The translations under genes and the position numbers were made by a program. Of a stretch of DNA of 34,356 nucleotides, positions 10,897 through 20,535 are shown piece after piece. The stretch comes from Deltaproteobacteria bacterium. Its GTDB lineage: Bacteria; Desulfobacterota; Binatia; UBA9968. Under the pieces are notes generated by a model. It worked only from the letters and a program-made list of their open reading frames with translations, had not been told where the DNA came from and searched no databases. The stretch covers positions 1 through 34,356 of the forward strand of contig JAHFAO010000010.1 in NCBI GenBank assembly GCA_023250515.1. The letters run 5' to 3'. Every line of letters begins with the position of its first letter. Position 1 is the first letter of the stretch.

Positions 10897-11148
10897 CTAG
10901 ATGCTGTTGAAAAGTGCTTTGCATGCTTCGACCCTTCGACTTGGGCTCAGGACAGGCTCCCTCGACTGCGCCTTTAGTCCCGAGCTTGTCGAGGGATCAG
11001 CATGAACGGACATGGGTTGCTCCGTTCGCCCTGAGCCCCTTCGACATTCCTAGCCGTTCGTCCTGAGACCTGTCGAAGGAAACGGCTGGCCCTGCTCAGG
11101 ACAGGCTAGTCGAAGGGTGAACGGAGAGTTTTTCAACAGTCCGTCTAG
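10897..11148. repeat. MITE-like intergenic element with imperfect terminal inverted repeats
   Basis: Left end ctagatgctgttgaaaagt matches the reverse complement of right end agtttttcaacagtccgtctag. Interior has alternating cttcgac / gtcgaag and ctcagg / cctgag inverted words and no convincing ORF. Confidence 0.7.
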
Positions 11149-11185
11149 TCCTGAAATAAACTTGAAGGGGTCGAAAGACTCGATT

Positions 11186-12547
11186 CTAAGCTGGCTCGGG
11201 CAGTTTGCTGCGCATGGTCACGAACTCTTCGGCTGCGGTCGGATGAATGCCGATGGTCGCATCAAACTGCGCCTTGGTGGCCCCACAGGTTATCGCCACA
11301 CTTAGGCCCTGTATGATCTCGCCCGCTTCTGGACCTACCATATGACAACCGATGACACGGTCCGTAGCCTGATCAACGATGAGCTTCATCATGGTGAGCT
11401 CGTCACGACCGGTCAAAGTATGTTTTAACGGTCTAAAGGTGGTCTTATAGACGTCGATCTTCCCATATCGCTCGCGGGCCTGCCTTTCGGTAAGACCCAC
11501 TGTGCCGACATTCGGAAGGCTAAAGACAGCAGACGGCACATTGGCATAGTTTGGCCTCGTGGGATTGTTATTGAAAAGGGTCTCAGCCACGGCCCGGCCT
11601 TCGGCGATAGCAACCGGCGTCAGATTGCGCCGGTCTGTGCAATCGCCAATGGCATAGACGCTGGATGCGGTCGACCGCGAATACCCATCCACGACCACAG
11701 CGCCCTTTCCGTTCATCTCGACTCCGACCTTCTCCAGACCCAAGGCCCGGGTATTAGGTAATCGACCTGTGGCAAACATGATTTGGCCCGCCTCCAGCGC
11801 CATTCCTCCGGTAAGGCTAGCACGTATGCCGTCTTTGACTTTTTCGATCTTTTCAATTTGGGTATTGAAGCGCAGGTCGATACCTCTCTTTTTCATCTCT
11901 GCTGCCAGCGCCGCACGCACATCATCGTCGAAACCGCGAAGAAACAACTGACCGCGGTGAACCTGCGTTACCCGCGCGCCAAGGCCATGGAAGATGCCGG
12001 CGAACTCGACGCCGACATAACCGCCGCCGACGACGATGACACGTTCAGGAAGTGCCGGAAGAAAGAACGCTTCATTAGAGGTGATGGCATGTTCGGATCC
12101 TGGAATCTCCGGCACTGTGGGCCAGGCCCCTGTGGCGACTAAAATGTGCTCGGCGGTATACCGCTTTTGGTCGACGACGACGGTATGCGGGTCAAGAATT
12201 TGAGCATGCCCATCAAGGATCGTGACACCAGCCTCATCGAGTAGTTTTCGGTAAACACGGTTCAGCCGCTCTATTTCAGCATTCTTATTAGCGATCAGCC
12301 TGGTCCAATGGATACGCCGCTCCCCAACGGTCCACCCGAAGCCAGCCGCATCTTCGAAATCCTCACTGAAATGGGCCGCGTACACGAGAAGCTTCTTGGG
12401 GATGCAGCCGACATTGACGCAGGTGCCACCTAGGTAACGCTCCTCCGCAATGGCTACCTTGGCGCCATAAGAGGCCGCTACCCGACTTGCGCGGACACCG
12501 CCGGATCCAGCACCGATCGTGAACAAATCATAGTCGTATCTGGCCAT
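11186..12547 (-). CDS. gor: glutathione-disulfide reductase-like pyridine nucleotide-disulfide oxidoreductase
   Basis: ORF 11186..12628; likely start MARYDYDLFTIGAGSGGVRASRVAA. Redox motif GGTCVNVGCIPKKLLVYA; C-terminal GIHPTAAEEFVTMR. Confidence 0.88.
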   Translation of the reverse strand: MARYDYDLFTIGAGSGGVRASRVAASYGAKVAIAEERYLGGTCVNVGCIPKKLLVYAAHFSEDFEDAAGFGWTVGERRIHWTRLIANKNAEIERLNRVYRKLLDEAGVTILDGHAQILDPHTVVVDQKRYTAEHILVATGAWPTVPEIPGSEHAITSNEAFFLPALPERVIVVGGGYVGVEFAGIFHGLGARVTQVHRGQLFLRGFDDDVRAALAAEMKKRGIDLRFNTQIEKIEKVKDGIRASLTGGMALEAGQIMFATGRLPNTRALGLEKVGVEMNGKGAVVVDGYSRSTASSVYAIGDCTDRRNLTPVAIAEGRAVAETLFNNNPTRPNYANVPSAVFSLPNVGTVGLTERQARERYGKIDVYKTTFRPLKHTLTGRDELTMMKLIVDQATDRVIGCHMVGPEAGEIIQGLSVAITCGATKAQFDATIGIHPTAAEEFVTMRSKLPEPA

Positions 12548-12682
12548 ATTCCTTGAGCCTTCCTTGCTTATGGTATAGTTCCCATAATAGTGAGCGCTGC
12601 CCTTTTCCTCAACAGAAAAAGTTGACATGAAAGCTCCTAATCGGATAGCTTTCTTTCAGCTAAAACAGTAGGAGATAGTTCC

Positions 12683-13603
12683 ATGCGAATCGCTGTACCC
12701 GATCTGATATCCAACTCATACTTTCCAGCTATTGCCGCTGTAGAGCTCGGATTCTTTAAATCCGAGGGCTTGGACGCAACCAAGGTCGAGCTCCTATTCC
12801 CTGTGCCCAAGACTATGGAGGCACTTCGGGATGGAGAGCTAGATTTCGTAGCCGGCTCCGCGCACGCCACATTGACGGCCTTCCGGGATTGGAACGGCGC
12901 CAGGCTTCTAGTCGCCCTGGCGCAAAGGATGTACTGGCTCCTGGTACTCCGAGCGGATCTCAAGGCCAAGCGCGGGGATGTTAACTCGGTCAAGGGCCTT
13001 CGCATCGGAGCCGCGCCGGGCGTGGACTTCGGCCTTAAGCGCCTTCTTGTCGAAGCAGGCATAGATATAGAACGGGTGCAGATCGGCCCCATCCCAGGAG
13101 CGACCGGCTCGGGCGTCTCCTTCGGAATCTCCGCGGCCAGGGCGCTTGAAGAGGGAAAGCTGGATGGCTTTTGGGCCAACGCCATGGGAGCCGAGATCGC
13201 CGTGCGCAAGGGCATCGGTACGATTGTCCTGGATGTCCGGCGCGGCGACGGACCGCCAGGGGCCCTTTACTACACTTTTCCTGCGCTGGTCACTACCGAA
13301 AAGAAGCTCGAGAAGGAGCCTGAGTCGGTAGGGGGCGCCATACGGGCAATCGTCAAGGCACAGAAAATACTTAGGGAAAACCCCTCGCTCGCGACAGAAG
13401 TGGGACAAAAGATCTACCCTCCCACCGAGGCAGGGCTTATCGCAGAGCTTATTAAGCGCGACCTTCCCTATTACGATCCGGTAATTTCCGAAGAGGTTGT
13501 GACGAGAATGAACCGTTTTGCCCAAGATGTTGGGCTTCTCTCCGGGCCGGTTCCCTACGATCAGGTCGTTGCCACCCGCTTCCGCCACCTATGGAAAGAG
13601 TAA
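12683..13603 (+). CDS. ABC transporter substrate-binding protein, NMT1/THI5/SsuA-like
   Basis: 306 aa; RIAVPDLISNSYFPAIAAVELGFFKSEGLDATKV, LDFVAGSAHATL, VKGLRIGAAPG. No obvious signal peptide. Confidence 0.78.
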   Translation: MRIAVPDLISNSYFPAIAAVELGFFKSEGLDATKVELLFPVPKTMEALRDGELDFVAGSAHATLTAFRDWNGARLLVALAQRMYWLLVLRADLKAKRGDVNSVKGLRIGAAPGVDFGLKRLLVEAGIDIERVQIGPIPGATGSGVSFGISAARALEEGKLDGFWANAMGAEIAVRKGIGTIVLDVRRGDGPPGALYYTFPALVTTEKKLEKEPESVGGAIRAIVKAQKILRENPSLATEVGQKIYPPTEAGLIAELIKRDLPYYDPVISEEVVTRMNRFAQDVGLLSGPVPYDQVVATRFRHLWKE

Positions 13604-13649
13604 GGGAGCGAGTTAGGGAAGACCAAAAGCATTTCCAAAGGAGAAAAAG

Positions 13650-14318
13650 ATGACCGGTCAAGAGTTTATTGGCTATCTCTACCGCAAGTACTATCCCGAA
13701 CTTGAGGGTCCCATCCTAGCTGTGCGAAAGGCCCTGGCCGAACTGGACCCTCAAAGTCCTTCCTTCCTCTCACTAATGCAAAGGCAAGCCAAAAGAGAGC
13801 TAAGGCATGCCTTAGCTTTTACCAAGGCGCTTCTGCAATATCCAGAACTCGACCATCATGAGCGGGCAGAGATCGCCGAACAGGCGGCCGATGAATACAA
13901 GCACCATGCCCTGATCAAGGATTATCTGAGGAGCCGAGGCGCGGATGTGGAAGATATTCCCGCAGATGCCTATGATTCCTATTTCGGCCAGTTTCTATCA
14001 GGGGATGTGGAGGCTTTCCGGCTTTGCAACATAGCGGAAAAATCGGCTGTGGTCTTTATGATTCATCTAAGCACTGTATCAAAGGATCCAGAGGTAAGAA
14101 GACTTGCAGCAGAGATCATCGGAGATGAAGAGGGTCATGAGGATAGGGTAAGAGAGAAGCTCGCCAGGGTAGCCGAAGACGAAAGAAGACGGGAATTCTT
14201 AGAGAGGCATTTTGTCCAAAGCTGGGCGTCGCAAAAGGAAGGGGTCTTTCTTGAAGCAAAGGAGCTCGGCATAGATCTCGATAAGGTTCTGGCAGAGTTT
14301 AGACAAGGAGGAAAGTAA
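13650..14318 (+). CDS. ferritin-like / diiron-type helical protein
   Basis: 222 aa all-helical; acidic/His motifs KRELRHALAF, ADEYKHHALI, IIGDEEGHEDRV resemble ExxH diiron ligands. Confidence 0.55.
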   Translation: MTGQEFIGYLYRKYYPELEGPILAVRKALAELDPQSPSFLSLMQRQAKRELRHALAFTKALLQYPELDHHERAEIAEQAADEYKHHALIKDYLRSRGADVEDIPADAYDSYFGQFLSGDVEAFRLCNIAEKSAVVFMIHLSTVSKDPEVRRLAAEIIGDEEGHEDRVREKLARVAEDERRREFLERHFVQSWASQKEGVFLEAKELGIDLDKVLAEFRQGGK

Positions 14319-14341
14319 ATATAAAAGAGTAGTAACTTATC

Positions 14342-15703
14342 ATGGCTAAAACCAAGGTCGTCTATGCTTGTCAGAGCTGCGGCTATCAGTCGCCCAAGTG
14401 GCTTGGTAAATGTCCCGACTGCAATCAGTGGAACACATTGGTCGAGGAGAGGATCGAGCGCCCCTCACATGCCCGCGAAGAGCTCACTCTCGGAACGAAG
14501 GAAGATCCATCACCGATTCCCGAGATCTCAACGGCTGAGGAGGGTAGGGTTCTTTCTGGGATCGGTGAGTTTGACCGCGTCCTGGGCGGGGGTCTAGTCC
14601 CAGGATCGGTCATCCTAATCGGCGGGGATCCCGGGATAGGAAAATCAACTCTCCTCCTACAAGCCTTCGATGCACTGAGCCAAAGGGGACTCACCTGTCT
14701 CTACGTTTCCGGAGAGGAGTCACAGAGACAGATCAAGATGCGCGCAGAAAGGCTCGGTGTCACTTCCCCTAACCTTCTTATTCTCAGCGAAACCTCCCTG
14801 GAGAGGGTCATTGACCATATCAGAAAGATCAAGCCCTCTGTCCTGGTTATCGACTCGATCCAAACCATCTTTTCCCCTTCCCTTCCCTCAGCGCCTGGAA
14901 GCATCAGCCAGGTAAGAGAGAGTTCAGGCTCCATTATCATCTTGGCGAAAAAAGGTGGCCTCAGCGCCTTTCTCATCGGTCATGTCACTAAAGACGGATC
15001 GATCGCGGGTCCCAGGGTACTCGAGCACATGGTCGATACCGTCCTCTATTTTGAAGGGGAGAGGGGCCACAACTTTCGCATCCTAAGGGCGGTCAAGAAC
15101 CGCTTTGGCTCCACCAACGAGATTGGTGTCTTTGAGATGAAAGAGGCAGGTCTTCGCGAGGTCAACAATCCCTCGGAGCTCTTCCTCTCTGAGAGGCCGC
15201 TTCAGGTTCCCGGATCCACGGTCGTTTGCAGCATGGAGGGGACGCGCCCCATCTTGGTTGAGCTTCAGGCATTAGTGAGCCCTTCCTTTTTAGCCGTGCC
15301 TCGGCGCACTACCATCGGTGTCGATCACAACCGGGTAGCCCTTCTGGTAGCCGTCCTGGAGAAAAAGATGGGAGCGAAGTTGTTCAATCAAGACATCTTC
15401 GTCAATGTAGCCGGAGGGGTCTACGTAGACGAGCCGGCGGTCGATCTCGGGATTATCGCTGCCGTCGCTTCAAGCTATCAAGAAAAAGCAGTCGAACCTA
15501 AGACCGTTCTCTTCGGCGAGGTAGGTTTGGCTGGTGAGATCCGGGGCATCGCTCAGGCTGAAGCACGCGTCAAAGAGGCCGGGAAATTGGGATTTAAGCG
15601 CTGCATCCTTCCCTTAAGCAATAGTCGCCAGTTGAGTCACATTAAAAATCCAGAGTTGATTGGAGTCGGTTCGTTGGCTGAGTGCTGGGAGATCTTGTTT
15701 TAG
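14342..15703 (+). CDS. radA: DNA repair protein RadA
   Basis: 453 aa; zinc finger CQSCGYQSPKWLGKCPDCNQWNT, Walker A GGDPGIGKSTLLLQ, KNRFGSTNEIGVFEM, Lon-like C-terminal domain. Confidence 0.97.
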   Translation: MAKTKVVYACQSCGYQSPKWLGKCPDCNQWNTLVEERIERPSHAREELTLGTKEDPSPIPEISTAEEGRVLSGIGEFDRVLGGGLVPGSVILIGGDPGIGKSTLLLQAFDALSQRGLTCLYVSGEESQRQIKMRAERLGVTSPNLLILSETSLERVIDHIRKIKPSVLVIDSIQTIFSPSLPSAPGSISQVRESSGSIIILAKKGGLSAFLIGHVTKDGSIAGPRVLEHMVDTVLYFEGERGHNFRILRAVKNRFGSTNEIGVFEMKEAGLREVNNPSELFLSERPLQVPGSTVVCSMEGTRPILVELQALVSPSFLAVPRRTTIGVDHNRVALLVAVLEKKMGAKLFNQDIFVNVAGGVYVDEPAVDLGIIAAVASSYQEKAVEPKTVLFGEVGLAGEIRGIAQAEARVKEAGKLGFKRCILPLSNSRQLSHIKNPELIGVGSLAECWEILF

Positions 15704-15726
15704 CTGGACCTCACCTCCAAGGGCGC

Positions 15727-16839
15727 TTATTCTTTCAGTTTGTATAACTGATGGGCGTTATCACGTCCGATTTTGCGTGCAAGATCCGCTGGTAGTCTTG
15801 ACAAGAAATCGAGCATTCTCTTGCGAATAAAAGACCCCCTTTGGGCGAAAAGCAGTCCTGGCCCTGAACCCCGCAGCAAGGGTGAAGCAAAGAACTGGTC
15901 CCCGCCGATAACGAACCGGTCTGGAAAATCCCTAAACAGATCCATCCATGCGGGCTTGATCTGACCTCCCGAATCAAAGACCAGGTTCCGGGGCACACCG
16001 CCTCCGATCCTGAGACTCATATATAGGTTGGGATGCTTTCTTAGCAACTGCCGGCTCAGAGAAACCGTCCAATGCCCGAGAAAATCCGAGCCGGCATGGG
16101 CCCAGACGACCTTGGCCTTCCGGTTATGCGCCAGGAACCGTTCAAAGGAAGCCCGGTTGGCGCGCAGGATTGATGGATTGGGGGGCGAGCTAAACCTACT
16201 CGGCAGGTCCATGTCCTCCGTAACGAGATCGAGGTGGAAGTCAATGACAACATCATAGCGTGCCGCTCTATCAGCCAGGACCAAAAAGAGCGGATGATCC
16301 GCAGGTACGGACTCATAGGGATGGCCCGCCGTATGGGAGAGATGATGTGCAGTCATTTCACCAAAGCCAACCGCACCTGCCCGGATAATTTCATCAGCCG
16401 TGGCTTCGAATCGGCGCCTGACCGGGTCCTCTAGATGGATCTCGCCTGCGGCATCTTGAATCATCGGATTCAAAGTTCCACCTCCACCTAAGAAAGCAAA
16501 ACGACCGGGATATTTTCTGATAGCAGAGATAAAGCTATCGTAATCGTGCAATGCCGGCATTCCGCTTACCTGAGGGGGAGGCATAACTACGCTCTTCTTG
16601 ATGCCTGCTTCATCCATCGCCTTTACTGCTGCTTTCACGGTTCTTTCATAGTCCGCGTTCGCTCCTCTTCCCCCTATCAGGTGGACATGAACATCTATCC
16701 ATTCAATCTTGCCAGCAGGATCGGCTTGCTGCGGAATTGCACGGCTCAACAGCGAAAAGAAAAGGAGGGCTCCAATGATCGTCGGAACTAGAGGTAGAGA
16801 GTTCTGGGTCCAACTTTTATCTGACCCACTCATCGTCAT
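15727..16839 (-). CDS. amidohydrolase family (PF04909-like) protein with N-terminal signal/TM segment
   Basis: 370 aa; hydrophobic N-terminus, IEWIDVHVHLIGG, VIDFHLDLV, VWAHAG, FVIGGDQFF. Confidence 0.82.
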   Translation of the reverse strand: MTMSGSDKSWTQNSLPLVPTIIGALLFFSLLSRAIPQQADPAGKIEWIDVHVHLIGGRGANADYERTVKAAVKAMDEAGIKKSVVMPPPQVSGMPALHDYDSFISAIRKYPGRFAFLGGGGTLNPMIQDAAGEIHLEDPVRRRFEATADEIIRAGAVGFGEMTAHHLSHTAGHPYESVPADHPLFLVLADRAARYDVVIDFHLDLVTEDMDLPSRFSSPPNPSILRANRASFERFLAHNRKAKVVWAHAGSDFLGHWTVSLSRQLLRKHPNLYMSLRIGGGVPRNLVFDSGGQIKPAWMDLFRDFPDRFVIGGDQFFASPLLRGSGPGLLFAQRGSFIRKRMLDFLSRLPADLARKIGRDNAHQLYKLKE

Positions 16840-16976
16840 TTATTATGATAAATGACGACAAACATGTCAAAAAAAGCTACCTCTGTTCTTTGGCGTTTTG
16901 CCTTCAACAGAATCACTCAGCGTTGCGTTTTGAATCCATCGGCTGTAGGGTCATGAGAGATCCTTGGAGGTAGACG

Positions 16977-17252
16977 ATGGCCAAGAACCCGACTAAAATC
17001 CCGGTAAGCGACCTTAAACAAGATCCATCTGCAACCCTCAAACGCGTCCGAAAATCCAAAGGTCCCTTGATCGTGACTCAGCGCGGCAGACCTGCTGCGG
17101 TGATGCTGAGTGTGGACGCTTACGAAAAAGGCAAGCAAGAGCGTGAAATCCTCAAACTCCTTGCTCGGGGTGAAAGAGAGATCGCTGTTGGCAAAGGATT
17201 CGATCTTGACGACGTGTTAGCTGAAGCTGACGAGCTTCTCTCTGAAGCGTGA
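16977..17252 (+). CDS. Phd/YefM-type antitoxin
   Basis: 91 aa; KIPVSDLKQDPSATLKRVRKSKGPLIVTQRGRPAAVMLSVDAYEK. Confidence 0.85.
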   Translation: MAKNPTKIPVSDLKQDPSATLKRVRKSKGPLIVTQRGRPAAVMLSVDAYEKGKQEREILKLLARGEREIAVGKGFDLDDVLAEADELLSEA

Positions 17253-17536
17253 GAGTAAGGTTTACACCGAGTGGGCGGTCCCAGTTTCTTGGAGCATTAA
17301 CGTACATCCGAAGAGACAATCCTCTGGCCGCTTAAAGATTCCGCGAGCGGGCCGAACAAGTTCTGAAGAGGCTCGAACGCTTTCCAAATTCGGGAAGGCG
17401 TTTGCCGGAGTTTCCAGATTTACCACATCGAGAGGTTGTTGTTGCGCCTTACCGGTTTTTCTATCGGGTGCAGAGAGCGGCAGTCGTTCCGTCGAGTTCC
17501 AAAACGGTCGAAGGTGGGAAACACCCACTGGTTTGA
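17249..17536 (+). pseudogene. RelE/ParE-type toxin interrupted by one in-frame TAA (17333-17335)
   Basis: Frame from the overlapping GTG: VRVRFTPSGRSQFLGALTYIRRDNPLAA*RFRERAEQVLKRLERFPNSGRRLPEFPDLPHREVVVAPYRFFYRVQRAAVVPSSSKTVEGGKHPLV. ParE-like core on both sides of the stop, same frame. Confidence 0.75.
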
Positions 17537-17569
17537 CTTGCCCCTCCCCATCTGCTACTTGTTTCTAAA

Positions 17570-17675
17570 TGCTAGGGGTGTCTGCCAACGGCGGACTGAG
17601 AGCTCGATATTATAACAATCGGGTAACCCTCTGAACCTGATCCGGATAGTGCCGGCGTAGGGAAGCGTGAAAGTC
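17570..17675 (+). promoter_or_regulatory. TPP riboswitch (THI element)
   Basis: Conserved blocks ctaggggtg ... gactgagag ... accctctgaacctgatccggatagtgccggcgtagggaa directly upstream of thiSGE. Confidence 0.95.
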
Positions 17676-17718
17676 ACTGTCCCGCCTCCAGATAGATCAG
17701 CAGCGGGGCCAACTTAAG

Positions 17719-17767
17719 ACCGTATTCCCTGGCCACTCTATGTGGTCATGTCGGATACGGTTTTTTT
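17719..17767 (+). terminator. intrinsic terminator, likely expression platform of the TPP riboswitch
   Basis: accgtattcc...ggatacggt stem with inner ggccac/gtggtc, followed by a run of seven T; ends just before the thiS GTG. Confidence 0.8.
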
Positions 17768-17772
17768 ATTAG

Positions 17773-17973
17773 GTGATTATCCATATCAATGGGGAAAAAA
17801 GAGAAATTGCAGGGGGGCTAAACATAGCCCAGCTCCTCGGGCAGTTGGGGATTCGTCCCGGCAGGGTAGTCGTCGAACTAAACCGGGACGTCCTTTCCCG
17901 TGAGGCCCACGACAAGACCTTCTTACAAGAAGGGGACATAATCGAAATTGTCAACTTTGTCGGTGGGGGATAG
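17773..17973 (+). CDS. thiS: sulfur carrier protein ThiS
   Basis: 66 aa, GTG start; MIIHINGEKREI...VVVELNRDVLSREAHDKTFLQEGDIIEIVNFVGGG with C-terminal GG. Confidence 0.95.
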   Translation: MIIHINGEKREIAGGLNIAQLLGQLGIRPGRVVVELNRDVLSREAHDKTFLQEGDIIEIVNFVGGG

Positions 17974-17990
17974 GGCATAAGAGGTGAAAG

Positions 17991-18764
17991 ATGAATGACC
18001 TTTTTAAGCTAGCCGACAAAAGCTACAAGTCTCGTCTCATTGTGGGGACAGGAAAATATAAAGACTTTCGCGAGACTCGAAAGGCCATCGAGGCTTCAGG
18101 AGCAGAGATTGTTACCGTCGCCGTGCGCCGGGTCAATATCACAGACCCCAACAAGGAGAATCTCCTCGACTATATCGATCCCAAGAAATATACCATATTG
18201 CCCAACACTGCTGGCTGCTACACTGCCGAAGAGGCCGTCCGGGCCTGTCGTCTAGCGCGTGAGGCAGGGGTAGGCAATATGGTCAAACTGGAGGTTATTG
18301 GAGACGAAAGGACCCTTTTTCCGGACATCCCTGTTACCCTTGAGGCCGCACGAGTCCTGATTAAAGAAGGCTTTATTGTCTTACCTTATATCAACGATGA
18401 CACAGTGGCGGCAAAAAAACTCCAAGAAATGGGATGCGCTGCCGTGATGCCCTTGGCGGCACCGATTGGCTCAGGTCTGGGAATTCGCAATCCCTACAAT
18501 ATTCGGATCATCTTAGAGCAAGCCACGGTTCCCGTGATTGTCGATGCTGGGGTAGGCACTGCCTCTGATGCCTCCATAGCCATGGAGCTGGGTTGCGACG
18601 GGGTATTGATGAACTCGGCTATTGCTGGCGCCAAGGATCCGCTCTTGATGGCGGAGGCGATGAAGCTAGCTGTAGAGGCTGGAAGAAAAGCCTTCCTGGC
18701 GGGGCGGATCCCGAAAAAACTCTACGCCACCGCCTCGAGCCCGCTGGAAGGCATCCTGGGTTAA
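17991..18764 (+). CDS. thiG: thiazole synthase
   Basis: 257 aa; [77 protein letters not shown]. Confidence 0.97.
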   Translation: MNDLFKLADKSYKSRLIVGTGKYKDFRETRKAIEASGAEIVTVAVRRVNITDPNKENLLDYIDPKKYTILPNTAGCYTAEEAVRACRLAREAGVGNMVKLEVIGDERTLFPDIPVTLEAARVLIKEGFIVLPYINDDTVAAKKLQEMGCAAVMPLAAPIGSGLGIRNPYNIRIILEQATVPVIVDAGVGTASDASIAMELGCDGVLMNSAIAGAKDPLLMAEAMKLAVEAGRKAFLAGRIPKKLYATASSPLEGILG

Positions 18765-18772
18765 AATCTCCT

Positions 18773-19405
18773 TTGCGATCACGCTTCCCTAACTTTGATC
18801 TTTACCTGGTCACAGACCGGAACGAGACTCAGGGAAGAGACCTGCTCTGGGTTCTTCAACGGGCGTTGGACGGCGGGGTAAGGGCTGTTCAGCTCAGAGA
18901 GAAAGACCTTGGCGGTCGGGAACTCTTTGTTCTCGCTGAAAAGATCAAAACGATTTGTGAGCACTATGACGCGGGCCTCTTTATCAATGACCGCATCGAC
19001 GTCGCTCAAGGAGTCGACGCGGATGGGGTTCAATTGGGAAACGCCTCAATTCCTATCGAAGTCGTCCGAGATCTTCTCGGACCAAGAAAACTGATCGGGG
19101 CCTCCACCCACTCCATAAAAGAAGCGCAAGAGGCTGAGCGGGCAGGAGCCGATTTCGTTCTGTTTGGACCGGTATATTTCACTCCCTCCAAAGCCATCTA
19201 CGGAAAGCCTCAGGGCCTTGCCCACTTGAAAGAAGTGGTGGAAATAATTTCCCTTCCCGTTTATGCTATCGGAGGAATCAAGCCAGAGAATATACCTGAG
19301 GTAAAAGAAACCGGCATCCGAGGGGTTGCCCTGATCTCTGCAATCTTAAGCGCTCTCGACCCGCGGGCGGCCGCACAAGAGATGCTTAGACTCCTGAAGG
19401 GGTAA
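18773..19405 (+). CDS. thiE: thiamine phosphate synthase (probable TTG start inside ORF 18593..19405)
   Basis: FDLYLVTDRNE, AVQLREKDL, LFINDRIDVAQGVDADGVQLG, IGASTHS, GADFVLFGPVYFTPSK, VYAIGGI. N-terminal part of the ORF overlaps thiG and is probably not translated. Confidence 0.92.
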   Translation: MRSRFPNFDLYLVTDRNETQGRDLLWVLQRALDGGVRAVQLREKDLGGRELFVLAEKIKTICEHYDAGLFINDRIDVAQGVDADGVQLGNASIPIEVVRDLLGPRKLIGASTHSIKEAQEAERAGADFVLFGPVYFTPSKAIYGKPQGLAHLKEVVEIISLPVYAIGGIKPENIPEVKETGIRGVALISAILSALDPRAAAQEMLRLLKG

Positions 19406-19410
19406 ATCGC

Positions 19411-19716
19411 ATGAAAGAGATGGCGCAAGAAGTTTTAGAGTACTTTCGGGAGAACCTTGTGGCCGCCCTCGTCATCGCCCTTTTTGCTGGCTTTGCTGCC
19501 AGCAAAACCGTAGCGCATGGGGAAAAGGGTAACTTCGTTCTCTACCTAATTGTTGGGCTGTTGGGTTCTTTCCTGGGACAATACGCCATGCTCTACTTTG
19601 GCCTTAAGGAAACTATGGAGGAGCTAGCCGCCTTCCGCCTTTTCTTCGATTTCCTTGCCGCATATATCGGCTCTTTTATCCTGGCCGCTCTTATTCATTT
19701 CATCAAACCCAACTGA
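19411..19716 (+). CDS. small integral membrane protein, possibly GlsB/YeaQ/YmgE (transglycosylase-associated) family
   Basis: 101 aa; several hydrophobic segments with Gly-rich VGLLGSFLGQYAMLYFG. Confidence 0.5.
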   Translation: MKEMAQEVLEYFRENLVAALVIALFAGFAASKTVAHGEKGNFVLYLIVGLLGSFLGQYAMLYFGLKETMEELAAFRLFFDFLAAYIGSFILAALIHFIKPN

Positions 19717-19750
19717 GCCCACTCTGGCTCAGTCCGTAGAGCAAGTGGCT

Positions 19751-20152
19751 TTAAAAGCGCCGTCCAGACCTGGAATCCTCATAGCCCTCCTGATATCCAC
19801 GCTTTCTTCCTTCCTCATAGCGTTCACGACGGCCACGCTCCAAGCCTTCCTGATAACCGTCCGAATATCCCTGGTCATATGTGTCACGAGGAGCTGGGGG
19901 AGGCGGATAATACACGGCTGGAGGTGGATAATAGTAGATCACGCGTGAAGGCGGAGGGGCAATGAGAACTCGATCCAGAATGATGCCCGTCACAACACCG
20001 CCCAAAACTCCGGCAGCGATGGCTCCTCCGTTATTATGGTGATGCCTGACCACGACCACGTTACGGTGATGGCCACGGCCCCAGTGACCGGCAAAGGCTG
20101 AGCTAGGAACCATAAGCAGGACTAATATGACTACAAAACGAACGATTTTCAT
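19751..20152 (-). CDS. small exported low-complexity protein (His/Gly, Tyr/Pro and Gly-Tyr-Glu/Arg rich)
   Basis: 133 aa; signal peptide MKIVRFVVILVLLMVPSSAFA; ViiYYYPPPAVYYPPPPAP then repeated GYxEG/RR units. Confidence 0.65.
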   Translation of the reverse strand: MKIVRFVVILVLLMVPSSAFAGHWGRGHHRNVVVVRHHHNNGGAIAAGVLGGVVTGIILDRVLIAPPPSRVIYYYPPPAVYYPPPPAPRDTYDQGYSDGYQEGLERGRRERYEEGRKRGYQEGYEDSRSGRRF

Positions 20153-20368
20153 GGGCCTACTCTCCCTTAAATTTTGATGTCAGCCCAACCTCCCATTCCG
20201 TGCGTCTAAATTGATCACATCTTTGATACGGAAGCAAGAGGCCTGGAAATGCAAATGCCCTCGCCTGGGGCAATGCGATCGTCAAACGAACCCACGGGAG
20301 TTGTGGCAGAGCGGGACTCTCTGATAGAATCCGTGTAATTTCAGATAAGCTGCCGGTAAGAAATGTGA

Positions 20369-20444
<76 letters not shown>

Positions 20445-20535
20445 ATCCTTTTTCGTTGTATTTGCCAGAATTCTGTCAACAGGATATACCACCTGCAGAT
20501 TGACAATATGACTAGACCAGGACTATATTAAGACC

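Noticed and set aside
12637-13215. Minus-strand 192-aa ORF over the NMT1-like gene
   Set aside because: Ser/Arg/Pro-rich shadow translation typical of GC-rich antisense frames.
18593-18772. N-terminal 60 codons of the thiE ORF
   Set aside because: Overlap the end of thiG in another frame and lack ThiE homology; thiE probably starts at the TTG at 18773.
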